Made by a program: the position numbers and the translations under genes. The notes beneath the pieces were generated by a model that worked only from the letters and a program-made list of their open reading frames with translations, did no database searches and was not told the DNA's origin. This document shows, piece after piece, positions 51,775 to 63,166 of a DNA stretch of 64,000 bases (the stretch's first letter is position 1; every line of letters starts with the position of its first letter). The stretch covers positions 142,552,832 to 142,616,831 of the forward strand of contig NC_134710.1 of the NCBI RefSeq assembly GCF_043290135.1. The letters are read 5' to 3'. This DNA is from Rhipicephalus microplus. Lineage: Eukaryota; Arthropoda; Arachnida; Ixodida; Ixodidae.

Positions 51775-52600
51775 ATATTTTTTAACAAGTCCAAATTGTT
51801 AACATGCCCCCACACATCGTAACTTTAACAAGCAGGTAAATGCATGCGAGTGCTGCTGAAGCTAAATTAAATAAGTCAACCCATCTCTACGGCTTGGACG
51901 ACGCATATGATAACATCACCCTGTGTGTTAGAACTTCACCCGTCCTGAACAAGAATGAAAAAAAAAAACGCGAAGGCAGGGGCAGGTCACTTGAGTAGCA
52001 AGAGTGAACTTCAATTTCAAGGTCGCGATCGCTGGTGCGCGTGATATCTCGGCAAGCATCAGTCTACGTTGAAGAGACTGTGTGAAAAGAGCACGTGTCC
52101 CTGGAGTGGCCATATTTGCTTACACCAGCGTTTTGTAGGAGTTTCGCGATATCAGATCCCAAAAAGTTGGCTGTCAGCCTTATTTCGTATAACATTACAA
52201 TTTGTTTCTTTCGCATTTATTGCATTGTGTTCAACACGTTGTCGTGTTACCAGAGCTAATTGCGAATGCTACGATTTCGGAAACTCGCGCCACAAGGCGG
52301 CAGAGCATGCGACGAGTTGATCTCCGAAAATTCGTCACTGTTACCGTGGTCTCAGAATTCCCATCAGCCCCTAATGTGACATCTCCACTGTAGTAACGAC
52401 ACGGTTCGCATTAAAAAAAAAAAGGACAAAAAATGAGAAGCTAAACTTCGTCGGGTGGCCACTTCATTCATGCGCAGTGAAACAGCATGTATGTACAGCA
52501 TCAAAAACGAAGAGCGAATGACACAGATACCGCAGAAAATTAATAAATAACCATGCAGCGCGGCCCCACATATGTGATGATAACAGTGATCCCACTGGGG
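51775..52600. other. No gene recognised
   Basis: CGCGGCCCCACATATGTGA near 52560 is the inverted counterpart of a sequence near 41800. Otherwise nothing supportable was seen. Confidence 0.3.
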
Positions 52601-52604
52601 ACTG

Positions 52605-52830
52605 ACGATTTGGAGCAGTTTTTGAAGCAGACAAATTTTAGTTTTGGAGCATTCTGGAGCAAGTAATCTTGCGATTAGGACCATTTTAGGGCACTAAAGT
52701 TATACTTTTGGAGCAGTAAAATTATAGTTCTGGAGCGTTTTGGAGCAGGTAATCTTGCTATTAGAAGCATTTTACATCAGTAAAAATTTACTTCTGTAGC
52801 AGGTAATCTTACTTTTAGGAGCACTTTGCC
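52605..52830. repeat. TTTTGGAGCA-type degenerate tandem repeat
   Basis: Units containing TTTTGGAGCATT and GGAGCAGGTAATCTTGC recur every 35-60 bases. Related stretches are at 28725-28800 and 35935-36010. Confidence 0.6.
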
Positions 52831-52839
52831 ATAGGCATA

Positions 52840-54017
52840 CAGTCAAACCTCGTTATAACGAAGTTGAAGGGGAGTTGTAATTACTCCGTTATAACCATTA
52901 GCTCGTGATAGCCATTATCCATTTCTACTAACAATTAACCAGCAAGAGAGAATGTACAAGAGAGAAGTAACCAGCAAGAAGAGAATCGTCGTCGGAAGGC
53001 AAAAAACCAGCAAAATAATAAAGAACAATGCACCTTTATTTCCCCCAAGTTCGGCACACCCGCTGGAAGATCACTTAAAAAAAAATTGTCCATAATAGAC
53101 TTTTGCCGACTCTTCTTCACGTGGATGACTGCTTTTTCAGCTTCAGCAGCTATTTCGAATCTGTCCTAATGGTCATCGTAAGCACCTAAAAAGCGCCGCA
53201 GCAAGTTTGTCGCATCCTATGCTTGAGCGACCGTTGGTACGTCGGGTTCGCAAACATTAGGCTCTGGGGTGTCAATACATTCGTCACTGCCGTCATGCGC
53301 CCCAGTGACCACGTGCACAATTTGCGCATCTGACATGACAACTCCGTTGTCACCACGTGAGCATCAGCACCGACGTACATGCAGAAAGCTAAGCACAATG
53401 CCGGTGTCAGAGAGAGCATCCAACAACGTATGGGCCTGGTCGCCTGCGGTACCCTCAATGGCGACATCGCCGAAATCTCAGACTACTTTTTTTTTCTCGA
53501 CACCGAACTCGAAGACTTTGAACATCGACAACTTATGCTCGATTGTTATATTTTCGCGCTTACGTTTGCCGCTGCTGTTGTTCATCTCGTGTCAGGCGGC
53601 AAAACTAATAGAGGTGGTGTTCCTCTTCCACAGCGAACGACAAGGAACATAGCCGCAATGCCGCCGTCCCAGTGCGGAGCTGAAGGGGAGGAGGAGGTTA
53701 GATGCGCGGGCGTGTCAATGAGTTCTACAGAAGAGGGGAGGCCGGCTGATGCGCACGCTCGCGCGAGTTGCTGCATTGGCAAGTCCATTAGTTCCTGAAA
53801 AAGGGAAGGCAAGGGGCACACCCACGCGCATGATGGCAGGCGGCTCCCGGCGAGCGCAAAGCGCGAGTTTTGAATAACCGCAGCTGTGATAATACGTAAA
53901 CCGTCGCACACTATAAGACGTATACCAAGATGATCAGTAAATGCTCATTGTGAACAAAAAATAATTTGTTATATCCATTGTAAGAAAATGTTCACTTCGT
54001 TAAAACGAGGTTTTAGA
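52840..54017 (-). mobile_element. pogo/Tigger-type element with internal deletion, minus orientation
   Basis: The left end CAGTCAAACCTCGTTATAAC is next to TA. The right end is CGTTAAAACGAGGTTTTAGA before TA. Sub-terminal ATTACTCCGTTATAACC and TTTGTTATATCCATTG show the same family style as the element at 46668-49121. The 1.2-kb body keeps only the C-terminal part of the transposase. Immediately to the right, at 54020, another pogo-type end begins (CAGTAGACTCTCGATATG). Confidence 0.7.
52960..53245 (-). pseudogene. pogo/Tigger transposase C-terminus
   Basis: On the minus strand the order VPTVAQA, stop, DATNLLRRFLGAYDDH, stop, RFEIAAEAEKAVIHVKKSRQ and SIMDNFF parallels residue by residue the last 50 residues of the transposase at 48552-48899 (LRRYFGAHEGG ... 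NIAAAAERAIVRIRK ... ITDFF). Two stops interrupt it. The catalytic core is missing. The similarity of ends and C-terminus shows this and the 46.7-kb element are related families. Confidence 0.75.
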
Positions 54018-54019
54018 TA

Positions 54020-55565
54020 CAGTAGACTCTCGATATGATTACGGTTGATGCGAATTTCACGATATGAATTTTAAGGTTATTTTGGATAGACTACATTATA
54101 TAAAATACACCGTGATTCGGTGTTATACAAATGGTTTCTCCAGCCACCGCAGACAATACAACTGTGTAATTGACCACTGCATGCCAGCGGCACAACGCGG
54201 CAAAAACACGCCGCGAGGCCGAAGTGAAAAAAATCGGTCCGAGACTAATTTTACCGCCACGTGATAGCATAGTATCGCCTTTTTGCTTGACGGCTTAGGC
54301 TTCACCGGCTGCTCTATCGCTCTATTTCTCCAACCATGTGAGATCAACAACCAGTCACAAATCAATCGGCAGTGGGTCGCATCGGCGCTATCGCGAACAT
54401 TCCGCGCGGCACGTCAAAGCTCACGGCCTTAACAAGGACGCGGTCGTCGAGAGCCTAGTTTGGATTACGATCACTGATAACACCGGAAGTAGAAGCAGCT
54501 GCAAGTTGGCTTGCCCGAACGTGTCTTGCTTTTGCACTGCCGGCTGAATCCGTCAGTGCCGCTGTTTTCGCTCGTGTCATCTCGGCCGGCGTGTCTTCAG
54601 AAATAATGTTAGTAAAGGTGTAAACTGTTTCTTTTCAGTGCCTTGTATGCATAATTATAACTCGGTACGAACTTCGGTGCTCAGGGAACGGGCAAAATGG
54701 CATAAATTCTCAAGCAGCGATGAAGCAGCGGGGGTGGCATGTGTACGAGGGGCAGAACGAATGGGAACGTTTTCGGTGGGCGCAAACGTGATTTTCCGGC
54801 CACGCTGGCATTTTCACTTGAATTCTCCAATGCGAATTTTCCAGGACTCTTTTTTTTTTTTTTTTTCGTGTCGACTTCGCGGCGCAGTTTCCCGGCTGCT
54901 TAAGCGGAGAAATGGGTGAATTTCCAATGAGTTTGACCGCTTTCGTTCACTCTGATGTCAACTGTGAACGCGCTGCACCAACAGCATGAGCAAGGAAGCC
55001 GCAGCATTTATTTAAGAGACGGCGAAGACAGGAAAGTTCAAAAGAACATCAGACTTTTTTCAACAAGGTGTGGTTGCCAATGAAATTCTTGTTCATCATT
55101 TTTATCAGCTTTAAGTTGTTCTTGGTTCAAAATTCGGGCTGGTATGAATATTTCACGCACTCTGTTCTAATTCTTATCATCTAGATTTTACTGTACCTAG
55201 GCATCTATGAGAATTTCAAAAGGAATTACAATTGCTTCGTTATATCCATTAGTTCATCATATCCCACTTGGTTATAACCAGGTTATACTTAAGACGAAGC
55301 AGCGCGAAAAATGAACATAGGCTCTACTGCTGCTCGACAGTGGTGCTCCTAACATAGAGTCAAGTGCACACACTTGTGCGCTTGATTGGATGCCCTAGAT
55401 ATCGTCGTTGTTGGGATTCTAACTTCAATGACAGAGTGATATCCTTGGAACGCAAAAATCTGGTTATGAAACCAGTACATGAGGCCTTTGCGGTCTTTCG
55501 CCCTTTTATTTTACAAAATAAACAATATGTCATGCTAGTTGCATGTTCGTTTTGTTCTTCCGTGT
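54020..55565. other. Stretch with pogo-type ends but no coding remnant
   Basis: At 54020 a CAGTAGACTCTCGATATG terminus starts after TA. At 55225-55285 there are GCTTCGTTATATCC and TTGGTTATAACCAGG, like the sub-terminal and terminal parts of other pogo-type elements. A single element spanning these is possible, but the outermost bases do not match well. A T-run lies at 54849-54867. Confidence 0.35.
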
Positions 55566-56715
55566 AATACCGTATTTACTCGCATAATGAGCGCACTCGC
55601 ATAATAAATGCGCCCCCAGCTTCAGTGGTAGAAATTTGGATTTTTTTCCCTGCATAATAAACGCACCCCATATATTCATCCCCTGCAGTCCCGCTAACCA
55701 ACACCGGACACCTACTTAACCTTTGGATCTCTTCCGTCTTTTAATTATTAGGCCGACCCCCCTTGGCTCTCTCGACTCGCTCCCACCCATCCCTTTCGCC
55801 CGTTGCCGCGTTCCGTATTGTTTTTCTTTCTATCTGTGTGCGGCACGTCCCCCTTCTTTATCTGTGCGCAACAGCAGGGTTCACGAATGCGTGTGTCGAG
55901 ACATCGCAGCTGATAGGCACACAGTGAGCAAAGCGAGCGAATGTCACGGATCTGTCCGCGTGGACCGATGCTCGCTTCCTGCAAATACAAAACTTTAAGG
56001 CCCAACGACGTGCATGCTATTTTCGAGCGACAACAACAGGATTTGCTGTGGCAAAGGGTCATTCGTCGGAACCGCGTCTCAGGTTTCTGGAAAACCACAA
56101 AAAATCACTTGTCACCCAGAAAAGATCGTGACGATTTCCACAACATGGTAGCACCCCCGATACTCGCCTCGCTTGTTCGCTGCGCGTACTGAAACTTCTC
56201 ATGTGGAAGTGTGGCGGCGGCCATATTTTGTCGCTAATCTTGTTATCAGCGGTTCGTTTCGATGTTTTAAGGGTAGCTTGTTGCCATGTTCGTTACTTGC
56301 TACAATGACAACGGCGCCGTCGTGCGAGGTTGCCGCGAAATTGGCAAAAGTGTCGTAGCGCACGCTCCTGGACACCCCTCGAGATCACAGCAAATACCAC
56401 TGTTACGGTTAAACGATCGCGAGAAAAAATAGCCGCAAAACGCTTTTATGGCATGCGCAGGTGGCGCGGGGACAGCTTGCAGAAGATAGCACCATCAACC
56501 ACCGAAGATAAGTAAAGTGCAACAAAGTACCTGTTTTTGAACAGTCTACACGTACGCAAAAAGCTAAGCAACCTAACTTTTTTTTGCATTACAGCATTTT
56601 CTGCTTATGCCCCAAAAGTTTTCATAAAATCTACCTCGCATAATTAACTCACTCCCAACATTGCTCCGATTTTTCGAGAAAAAAGTGCGTTCATTACGCG
56701 AGTAAATATGATATT
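55566..56715. mobile_element. DNA transposon/MITE with 30-bp terminal repeats (TATTTACTCGCRTAATG type)
   Basis: Left AATACCGTATTTACTCGC and the reverse complement of the right end, AATATCATATTTACTCGC, continue as (G/A)TAATGAGCGCACT and GTAATGAACGCACT. The inverted repeats are about 30 bp with four mismatches. A second, solitary end of the family is at 57726 (TACCGTATTTACTCGCGTAA). No recognisable transposase lies inside the 1.15 kb. The superfamily is not assigned. Confidence 0.65.
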
Positions 56716-57609
56716 CTTTGCTGCAGCCGGGTTTCATTTGCAAACAAGTTTCGTTTGCGATTAGTGTACATATATATGGCATTGGCATACGTAAGTAAAC
56801 CAATGCAGAACTAACACCACTGCAATCACTCATGAACAGCGACATATCTCTAGCCTTCTATAGTTGCGCTCATCGAAGCTTTGGTTAATGCCGCTGCAGA
56901 ATGAGGTTGAATTTCATTGCTCCGCAGACGTACTGGCAGCAAATTTTTGAAAGTGGCAACGGTCTGTTCGCAGGAAGGTATAGAATTCTCTCATTAGACT
57001 CGACTGCAGTCTCCAGTAATTAAAACATTAGTTACTGTTACTTAAATACTGCCCCGATTACAGTGTCTAGCAATTTCAAGAATTCTGACGTCTTTCCGGG
57101 AGCCGCATAAAACTGCCCTGCAAAACGCATGCGGTCCGCGGGCCACAGACTGCGGACATTTGAGATAGACAGTTTGGCGCAGTTTGGCCACAGGTTGCGG
57201 ACCCCTGAGATAGACGGTTTGGTGCAGTTTGGCGCAATTTACGTCAATTTTATCAAATTAGCGCAGCAAATCTCGTTTGCCGCACTTGGGCGCAGTTGGC
57301 ACAGGAATGGGATCCCTGTGATAACTAAAGGTGCAACAACGCAAAGTGGCGTCCCCTGTGTCAGATTTCTGCAGCAATCGAAGAGTGGCACTGCCAAGTG
57401 GTTTACTTTTTTTGTTTTTGGTTTGGAAAGAGGGCACATCCGCGCATGCACCCTTGGTGGCAAGAACGACGACAACGCCGGCCTGAGAGGCGCAAGCCTG
57501 CTTGCCTGCTTCGCGCACACTATGTTGAGCCCTCGCTCTCTAACCTGGGAGTCACTGGGGCCACAAGCGTGCCGTGCACGCCGTCGCCGAAGATGCATGC
57601 TCATGCTAA
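56716..57609. repeat. Non-coding DNA with a two-copy 45-bp tandem repeat
   Basis: At 57148-57240 the unit GCGGAC..TGAGATAGACRGTTTGG, followed by a GCAGTTTGG element, occurs twice with a spacing of about 45 bases. The rest has no recognised feature. Confidence 0.45.
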
Positions 57610-57810
57610 AATGATAAAGTCTGGAGCAAAATTCCTAGTTTGTCTTTGGCAAAAATTCGTTGTATCAAGAACTCTTGCTGTTACTTTGTTACATAGAGGT
57701 CGCAAATATATCTGCTTTTGTGGAGTACCGTATTTACTCGCGTAATGAGCCCACCCTTTTTCGAAAAGTTCATGCCAATTTTGAGGGAGGGGTCATTACG
57801 CGGGAGAAAG
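57610..57810. repeat. Inverted copy of 41.4-41.5 kb repeat interrupted by another element's end
   Basis: TGTTACTTTGTTACATAGAGG at 57687 matches the inverse of 41430-41460, and GTCTTTGGCAAAAATTC matches the inverse of 41480-41500. At 57726 the TACCGTATTTACTCGCG terminus begins, apparently inserted or joined there. GGTCATTACGCGGGAG at 57790 is an inverted echo of that terminus. Confidence 0.45.
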
Positions 57811-58089
57811 AAATCACAGGAGTTACAACAGCAAAAATTTCATTGACGGCTTTGTTTGTTTGGGCCCATGAAATGCGCAACAAATATTTTTTGTAGTGTG
57901 CAGCTCTTTTTGTTTCCTCCCGTAACAAAAGCGCACGGATAAACGCCGAACTGTCGTCCAGCCGCTCGGTTCCGATGCTCCAGCGCATGCTGTTTGTAAC
58001 CAGCCGTGTAGCTAGCGTACCGGCCGAATGTGCTTTGCGCAGCAAGTGTCCCAACTAAGTTCACAATGACAAACCCGACAACGAAAAAA
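57811..58089. other. No gene recognised
   Basis: Short unassigned spacer; frames here lack motifs. Confidence 0.3.
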
Positions 58090-58850
58090 AGTCATAGTTT
58101 CGCGGCAAGGGCAAAGCAACGAATGCGATAGCAACAACTTAGAATGTAACGCTGAGAAGGGCTAGCAGATCGAAACGTGCAGCGTGCTGTTCATGCACAC
58201 ATGGCGCACAAAAACACCACACACAGGACGAAAGTGAACTAACAAGGTTTAGCGCTCAACACATAATGCGCTGTTTAAACAGAAACGATGCACTAAATGT
58301 AATCACAAGTACAGATGAGTGCAGACAAATGTCCATGTTATTACTTCGTTGTGTTTAAGAAGCACACTCTATCCGCAAATGGGGCCTCTCCAGCGAGGAA
58401 AGTGATCTTTGAGCGCACGGCAACTAAAACGCAATCACTTCGGTTAGGGTCGTTTCACACGCTTCCCGCACAGCGGCTACGCACCTGCCGGGACCCCTAC
58501 CGCACGCAAGCGAGGGACAAACAAGACAATTGGCAACGCTCTTTCACCCTCCACAGCGTCGCCAATTGGCTTATTTGTCCCCCGCTTGCATGCGGTAGGG
58601 GTCCCGGCACGTGCGTTGCTGCTGTGCGGGAAGTGCGTGGAACGGCGCGATTCTTCCTACCAAAGGATAAGCGCGCACACAAACATCCACGTACGCGTGG
58701 TAGATAAGCGTCCATTGGCGCATCCGGACGAGTTGGGCGCCAAGCACGGGCGACTGTTTGTTCTTGAGTTTCCATATATAAAGATATGTATACATATACA
58801 ATGAGTGACGCCGAAGTCGGCGACAAAACCCAGCAGAGAATGTCCATATA
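58090..58850 (-). repeat. Dispersed repeat, copy 2, carrying a 73-bp fold-back
   Basis: This is the inverted counterpart of 45190-45830 (GATGCACTAAATGTAATCAC, GCGCCAAGCACGGGCGACTG, GTATACATATACA). The fold-back at 58462-58632 is absent from copy 1, where the corresponding place reads differently, so it may be an insertion in this copy. Confidence 0.45.
58462..58632. repeat. Fold-back (inverted repeat) with arms of about 73 bp
   Basis: The left arm starts CTTCCCGCACAGCGG and ends GACAATTGGC (58534). The right arm starts GCCAATTGGC (58561) and ends CTGCTGTGCGGGAAG (58632). The arms pair along their length with a limited number of mismatches around a 26-base spacer. The right-arm sequence is also found, diverged and repeated, at 21372-21560. 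Confidence 0.8.
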
Positions 58851-59221
58851 ATTGCTATTGCAATAAAATGAAGCGTCGGATGTTGGCGCACAAACGTTGC
58901 AGGTGCACAACGCACTATCGGCGCGATAGGTTCGATTGCGCTTTGCATGGCCTTCGAAATGGCGAGCGTGCCGCGTGTTTCTAAGACGCGGGCGCGCCAT
59001 TTTGCAGGCCACACCTGGCCACATGCTTTGTTTTTGTGCCGCTGTGATTGCGTGGTGCTATCAGCACAAAGTTTTTTCCTACATTCGACAAATGACGCTT
59101 TGCCGTAAAAGGTGTGACTTTCAAATTTTGATTGACGTCATCTGCGCTCGCACTGCTCGCAACTGTTTAGCATGGTTGCAAAACTATGTTTTGACTTTTA
59201 TTGCATTGTTATTTTGTGATA
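58851..59221. other. No gene recognised
   Basis: Right flank of the dispersed repeat and left flank of the gypsy element. No motif was seen. Confidence 0.3.
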
Positions 59222-59365
59222 TTGTTACGGAAAAGAAGAGACGCCGTAACGACGAGGCTGGGGATTAGATATATTCAAAACCAGCAGTAATGGCGTGCCC
59301 GGTTCACCAGCGATAGAGCGGAGACAACTCTTTGTCTTCCTCGTCAGGCACACACACGAGTCGCC
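59222..59365 (-). mobile_element. Probable short 3' LTR of the minus-strand gypsy element
   Basis: On the minus strand, after the pol stop and a G-rich ATAGGGGGCGAC tract, a segment runs to GTAACAATATC. It starts near TGTGTGCCTGACG and ends CCGTAACA, so it has TG...CA limits. An LTR of about 140 bp would be short. Limits are tentative because the 5' LTR lies outside the window. Confidence 0.4.
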
Positions 59366-59431
59366 CCCTATAATATCAATGTACATGCATGTAGCATAAC
59401 CCCCGGCGGCGCAAGCGCCGTCTCGGCGCAT

Positions 59432-60898
59432 TTAGATGTCAACGTCACTAGGAGAGTTGTAGGGCTTCAAGCGCGCAACATGTACAATATCAGTAGCCTG
59501 TTGGGCACATGAAGGCAACGGGGGGGCAGGACCAATTTCATATGTTACAGGAGTAACCACACGAAGGACTCGGTATGGGCCTGTGTAGCGAGTAAGCAGT
59601 TTTTCTGACAAGCCAACTTGACGGGTCGGAGACCAGAGCAGTACCAAAGAACCGGGCGGAAAGTGTACATCGCGGTGTCGTTGGTCATACAAGCGCCGTT
59701 GCTTCTCTTGAGAGGTCAGAAGGCCAGTACGGGTGATTTCGCGTGCGTGAGCAGCCCGAGCAATAGCGTCCATGGCATATTCACTGGTTGGTACTCCATG
59801 GGACGGTATGACGGTGTCTAGAGGCAATGTTGGTTCTCGGCCAAACAGCAGAAAAAATGGAGAGTAACCGGCAGTGTCATGGGGCGAAGAATTGTAGGCA
59901 AATGTGACGTACGGCAACGCGAGATCCCAGTCGGTGTGGTTGGCAGAAACATACTTAGCGAGCATGTCTGTAAGAGTTCGATTTAGACGCTCCGTGAGTC
60001 CATTGGTTTGCGGGTGGTATGACGTAGTCAGCTTGTGTCTCGTTTTACAGGACTGCAAGATGTTGGCTATGACCTTCGACAAAAAGGTGCGGCCACGGTC
60101 TGTAAGCAGCTGCCGTGGGGCTCCGTGTTGCAAAATCACGTCCTTGGGGAGGAAGGCGGTGACATCTGTGGTGCAGCTTGTTGGGAGAGCTCGTGTGATG
60201 GCATAACGCGTGGCGTAGTCGGTGGCCACGGCTATCGACTTGTTACACGAGGAAGATAAAGGGAAAGGGCCAAGTAGGTCCAAGCCAACGCGGAAGAACG
60301 GTTCTGACGGAATATCAAGTGGTTGAAGGCGTCCGGCGGGAAGTGCCGATGGCATTTTGCGGCGCTGACATTTCTCACAAGCCGCAACGTATCTTCTGAC
60401 TGAGCGTGCAAGCCCTGGCCAGTAGAAGCGTCGGCGTATTTGGTCGTAAGTGCGTGACACACCAAGGTGACCAGCAGTCGGAAGGTCATGAAGTTCATGT
60501 AGAACTTCCGAGCGAAGGTGTTTCGGAATGACAAGCAGCAGAGCCGGTCCATCCGGCTCAAAACTTTGGCGGTATAATACACCATCGTGGAGCACGAATG
60601 AGCGATCGGACTGACTGGAAGATGGTGATTCGAGGCGCTCAATGATAGCACGCAAGGACGCATCATAGCGCTGCTCGTCACCGATGCATGTCATTTGCGA
60701 AAGGGAAAAGACGCAAGGCTCGGTGTCGGTGTCATGCATAGTGCTCGACTCAGCGACAGGGTGGCGCGACAGGCAGTCTGCGTCATGATGTAGGCGTCCG
60801 GACTTGTACGTCACCGTAAAGGTATACTCTTGGAGTCGTAGAGCCCAGCGCCCGAGCCGGCCAGGCCAGTAGGATCCTTCAGTGACGTAAGCCAACAT
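59432..60898 (-). CDS. Gypsy RNase H end and integrase
   Basis: This is a 488-codon open frame. It begins in the RNase H tail ([26 protein letters not shown]). Then come the zinc-binding HHCC region ([10 protein letters not shown] ... CEKCQRRK), the core with [18 protein letters not shown] and [11 protein letters not shown] (the three acidic residues are present), and a C-terminal module with [16 protein letters not shown]. It joins element DNA to host DNA in active relatives. The ATG used is internal to the polyprotein, as the real start is in gag. A frame break just before this ORF (near 60890) separates it from the rest of pol. Confidence 0.8.
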   Translation of the reverse strand: MLAYVTEGSYWPGRLGRWALRLQEYTFTVTYKSGRLHHDADCLSRHPVAESSTMHDTDTEPCVFSLSQMTCIGDEQRYDASLRAIIERLESPSSSQSDRSFVLHDGVLYRQSFEPDGPALLLVIPKHLRSEVLHELHDLPTAGHLGVSRTYDQIRRRFYWPGLARSVRRYVAACEKCQRRKMPSALPAGRLQPLDIPSEPFFRVGLDLLGPFPLSSSCNKSIAVATDYATRYAITRALPTSCTTDVTAFLPKDVILQHGAPRQLLTDRGRTFLSKVIANILQSCKTRHKLTTSYHPQTNGLTERLNRTLTDMLAKYVSANHTDWDLALPYVTFAYNSSPHDTAGYSPFFLLFGREPTLPLDTVIPSHGVPTSEYAMDAIARAAHAREITRTGLLTSQEKQRRLYDQRHRDVHFPPGSLVLLWSPTRQVGLSEKLLTRYTGPYRVLRVVTPVTYEIGPAPPLPSCAQQATDIVHVARLKPYNSPSDVDI

Positions 60899-61140
60899 AG
60901 CGCATGATGGTCAGTTATCACAGAGAAATTAGTGCCATATAAATATGGGCGGAACTTTGAGACTGCCCAAACAAGAGCAAGACATTCACGCTCCGTAATA
61001 GAATAGTTACCTCACAGCGCTCAGCAGCTGTGAGGAGGCAGCTAGCGTAGGCGACAACTCGGTCGTGTCCCCGTTGGTGCTGGGCTAACACGGCTCCGAT
61101 TCCGTGACCACTAGCATCGGTTTGAACTTCCGTCGAAGCA
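60899..61140 (-). pseudogene. Gypsy RNase H middle part, broken by frameshifts
   Basis: In phases other than the flanking frames one reads QTDASGHGIGAVL (61105-61145), HDRVVAYASCLL and [16 protein letters not shown] (60950-61000). CAGCTGCTGAGCGCTGTGAGG near 61010-61030 has a local GCTG/GCGCTG repetition that may mark the indel. The catalytic Asp and Glu regions are recognisable. Confidence 0.65.
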
Positions 61141-62302
61141 ATGGGTCAAAATGAGCCAATATGGGTGGAGTCGTCAATAGCGTGATTAGGTGAGAAAAAG
61201 CAGCAGCTTGGTCGGTACCCCACGTAAATGTGACGTCTTTCTTTAGAAGCTCTGTGAGGGGTCGAGCGATGGTTGCGAAATCTTTCAGAAACCTTCTAAA
61301 ATAGGAGCAAAGTCCTACAAAACTCCGGACATCTTTGGCTGACTGGGGTACAGGAAAACTGGTGACTGCACGAATTTTCTTGGGGTCCGGCTGCACACCA
61401 GAGGCGTCGACAAGGTGGCCCAACACTGTAATTTGCCGGCGTCCGAAGCGGCACTTCGACGAGTTCAATTGGAGGCCTGCAGTGCGGAATATGTCGAGAA
61501 CAGCTGACAAACGCTGAAGGTGGGTCTCAAATGTTGGGGAATATACAACGACGTCGTCAAGATAACAAAGACATGTTGACCATTTGAACCCTTGTAGCAG
61601 AGAGTCTATCATGCGCTCGAACGTGGCTGGGGCGTTGCATAGCCCAAATGGCATAACCTTGAACTGATATAGGCCCTCTGAAGTTACAAATGCAGTCTTC
61701 TCTTGGTCTTTTTCGTCAACAGCAATCTGCCAGTAGCCGGAACGTAGGTATATTGTGGAAAAGTATCGGGCGCCGTGGAGACAATCGAGAGCGTCATCGA
61801 TGCGGGGTAAAGGGTAAACGTCCTTTTTCGTGATTCTATTCAGATGACGGTAATCCACACACAAGCGCCACGTGCCATCTTTCTTTTTAACGAGCACAAC
61901 GGCAGACGCCCAAGGGCTCGAAGAGGGTTCAATAATTCCTTTGGCTAACATCTTGGTGACTTCTTGTTGAATTATTTTACGCTCGGTGGCAGACACCCGG
62001 TATGGTCGCCGATGAATGGGATGAGAATCACCTCTGCTAATGCGGTGCTTGACGAGTGAAGTCTGGTCGAGTGGACGGTGGTCGATGTCGAATATGTCGT
62101 GGTATGAAGCCAGAAGACGGTACAGCGCGGTTGACTTCTCAGGTTTGAGGTCCGGGGCGATCATGGAGCGTAAGGTTGCATCGAGGCACGTGGCATCCTG
62201 AGAGTGATGTGGGTGCTCGGGACATACGTCTGCTGTAAAACAGGTGACGTGGTCGTCAATTAAGGGCCTTAGTGTGACGACCGAAATTCCTCGAGGTAGC
62301 AC
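61085..62302 (-). pseudogene. Gypsy reverse transcriptase with a lost catalytic aspartate
   Basis: This is a 405-codon frame with typical motifs: SPWASAVVLVKKKDGTWRLC, KDVYPLPRIDDALDCL, FKVMPFGLCNAPATFERMI, CLCYLDDVVVYSPTF and a connection region to LLTTPPILAHFDP. In motif A, where relatives have Asp (FSSMDLRSGYW in the 42-kb copy), this copy reads FSTIYLRSGYW. The codon is TAC at 61750-61748 on the minus strand, one base from GAC. That Asp binds catalytic metal, so the enzyme would be dead even without the frameshifts. The C-terminus runs out of phase at 61140. Confidence 0.8.
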
Positions 62303-62305
62303 TTG

Positions 62306-62900
62306 TTATATGAAACCGAAATTGATAACAGGTAAATATGTTCGGTTAGAGGCCATGCTTACGACAGAGTGTGGGACAGTAATGTCACGCGCCAGGAGAA
62401 CATCAGTAATCTGCGTCACGCTGTAATCACCGTCGAGCACGGGAGAGGGTGTTGCCAATTCGATGAATGTGAGAGCTTTAGGCGGTATCCGGAAGAAGTC
62501 AGTGGCGCACAAGTTGTTCGGGAGTTCAGGGTGAGAATCCGGGAGAAGAGGAAGTTCTAGGCAGAGAGTACTGGCGGCACAATCGATGAGGGCAGAATGC
62601 GTCGATAGGAAGTCCATGCCGAAGATTAGGTCGTGGGGGGCAATTTTCAAGCACCGTAAATAAAACGGGAACATGGCGGCCGGCAATACTAACACGAGTG
62701 GTACACATTCCAGTGATGGCCACAGTTCCACCATCAGCGACACGGAGGGCTTTAGTTGCTGCAGGCGTGAGGACTTTTTTGAGTAGGCAACACAGATTAG
62801 CCCTCATTATGGACACTTGAGCTCCGGTATCGACTAACGCCGTCAAAGAAATACCGTCCACATACACCTCAGTCAAGTTCGTATCAGTGGGGAGCGTCAA
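62306..62900 (-). pseudogene. Gypsy protease and connector, one frameshift
   Basis: 62526-62900 includes YVDGISLTALVDTGAQVSIM, the DTGA active site of retropepsin. After a shift near 62650-62700 the phase continues with IAPHDLIFGMDFLSTHSALI, the C-terminal flap/strand motif, and then a connector ending near SVVSMASNRTYLPV. Another break at about 62303 precedes reverse transcriptase. The protease processes Gag and Pol in relatives. Confidence 0.7.
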
Positions 62901-63166
62901 TGGAGGATTTGGATCATTCGCAAGCGATGCAGCACTACCTCCCGGAGCTGCATGATCTAGTTTTCCGTCCGAGAGAATCCATAGTTGACCGGCGATAGAT
63001 AGCGGCGTGGTTGGGGCGATGGGGAACGGCGGCGTTGAGGTGGCGGCAAACGAGCAGTGGAGCGGCTGTTGGTGATGTCGGTAGAAGGGTACACACGACT
63101 GGGCGAATACCGACGGGAGTCCTCGTATGGTCGATTAGAGGAATATTGGCTCCAGTTTGAGGGCGT
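62901..63166 (-). other. Gag-protease linker, frame uncertain
   Basis: Between the CCHC knuckle and the protease start the sequence is open in one phase (62935-63300) without domain motifs. It is presumably a linker of the polyprotein. Confidence 0.35.

Noticed and set aside
58497..59024. Minus-strand frames of 147-175 codons
   Set aside because: They run through the fold-back and the dispersed repeat. No domain is recognisable and the GC-rich palindrome explains the openness.
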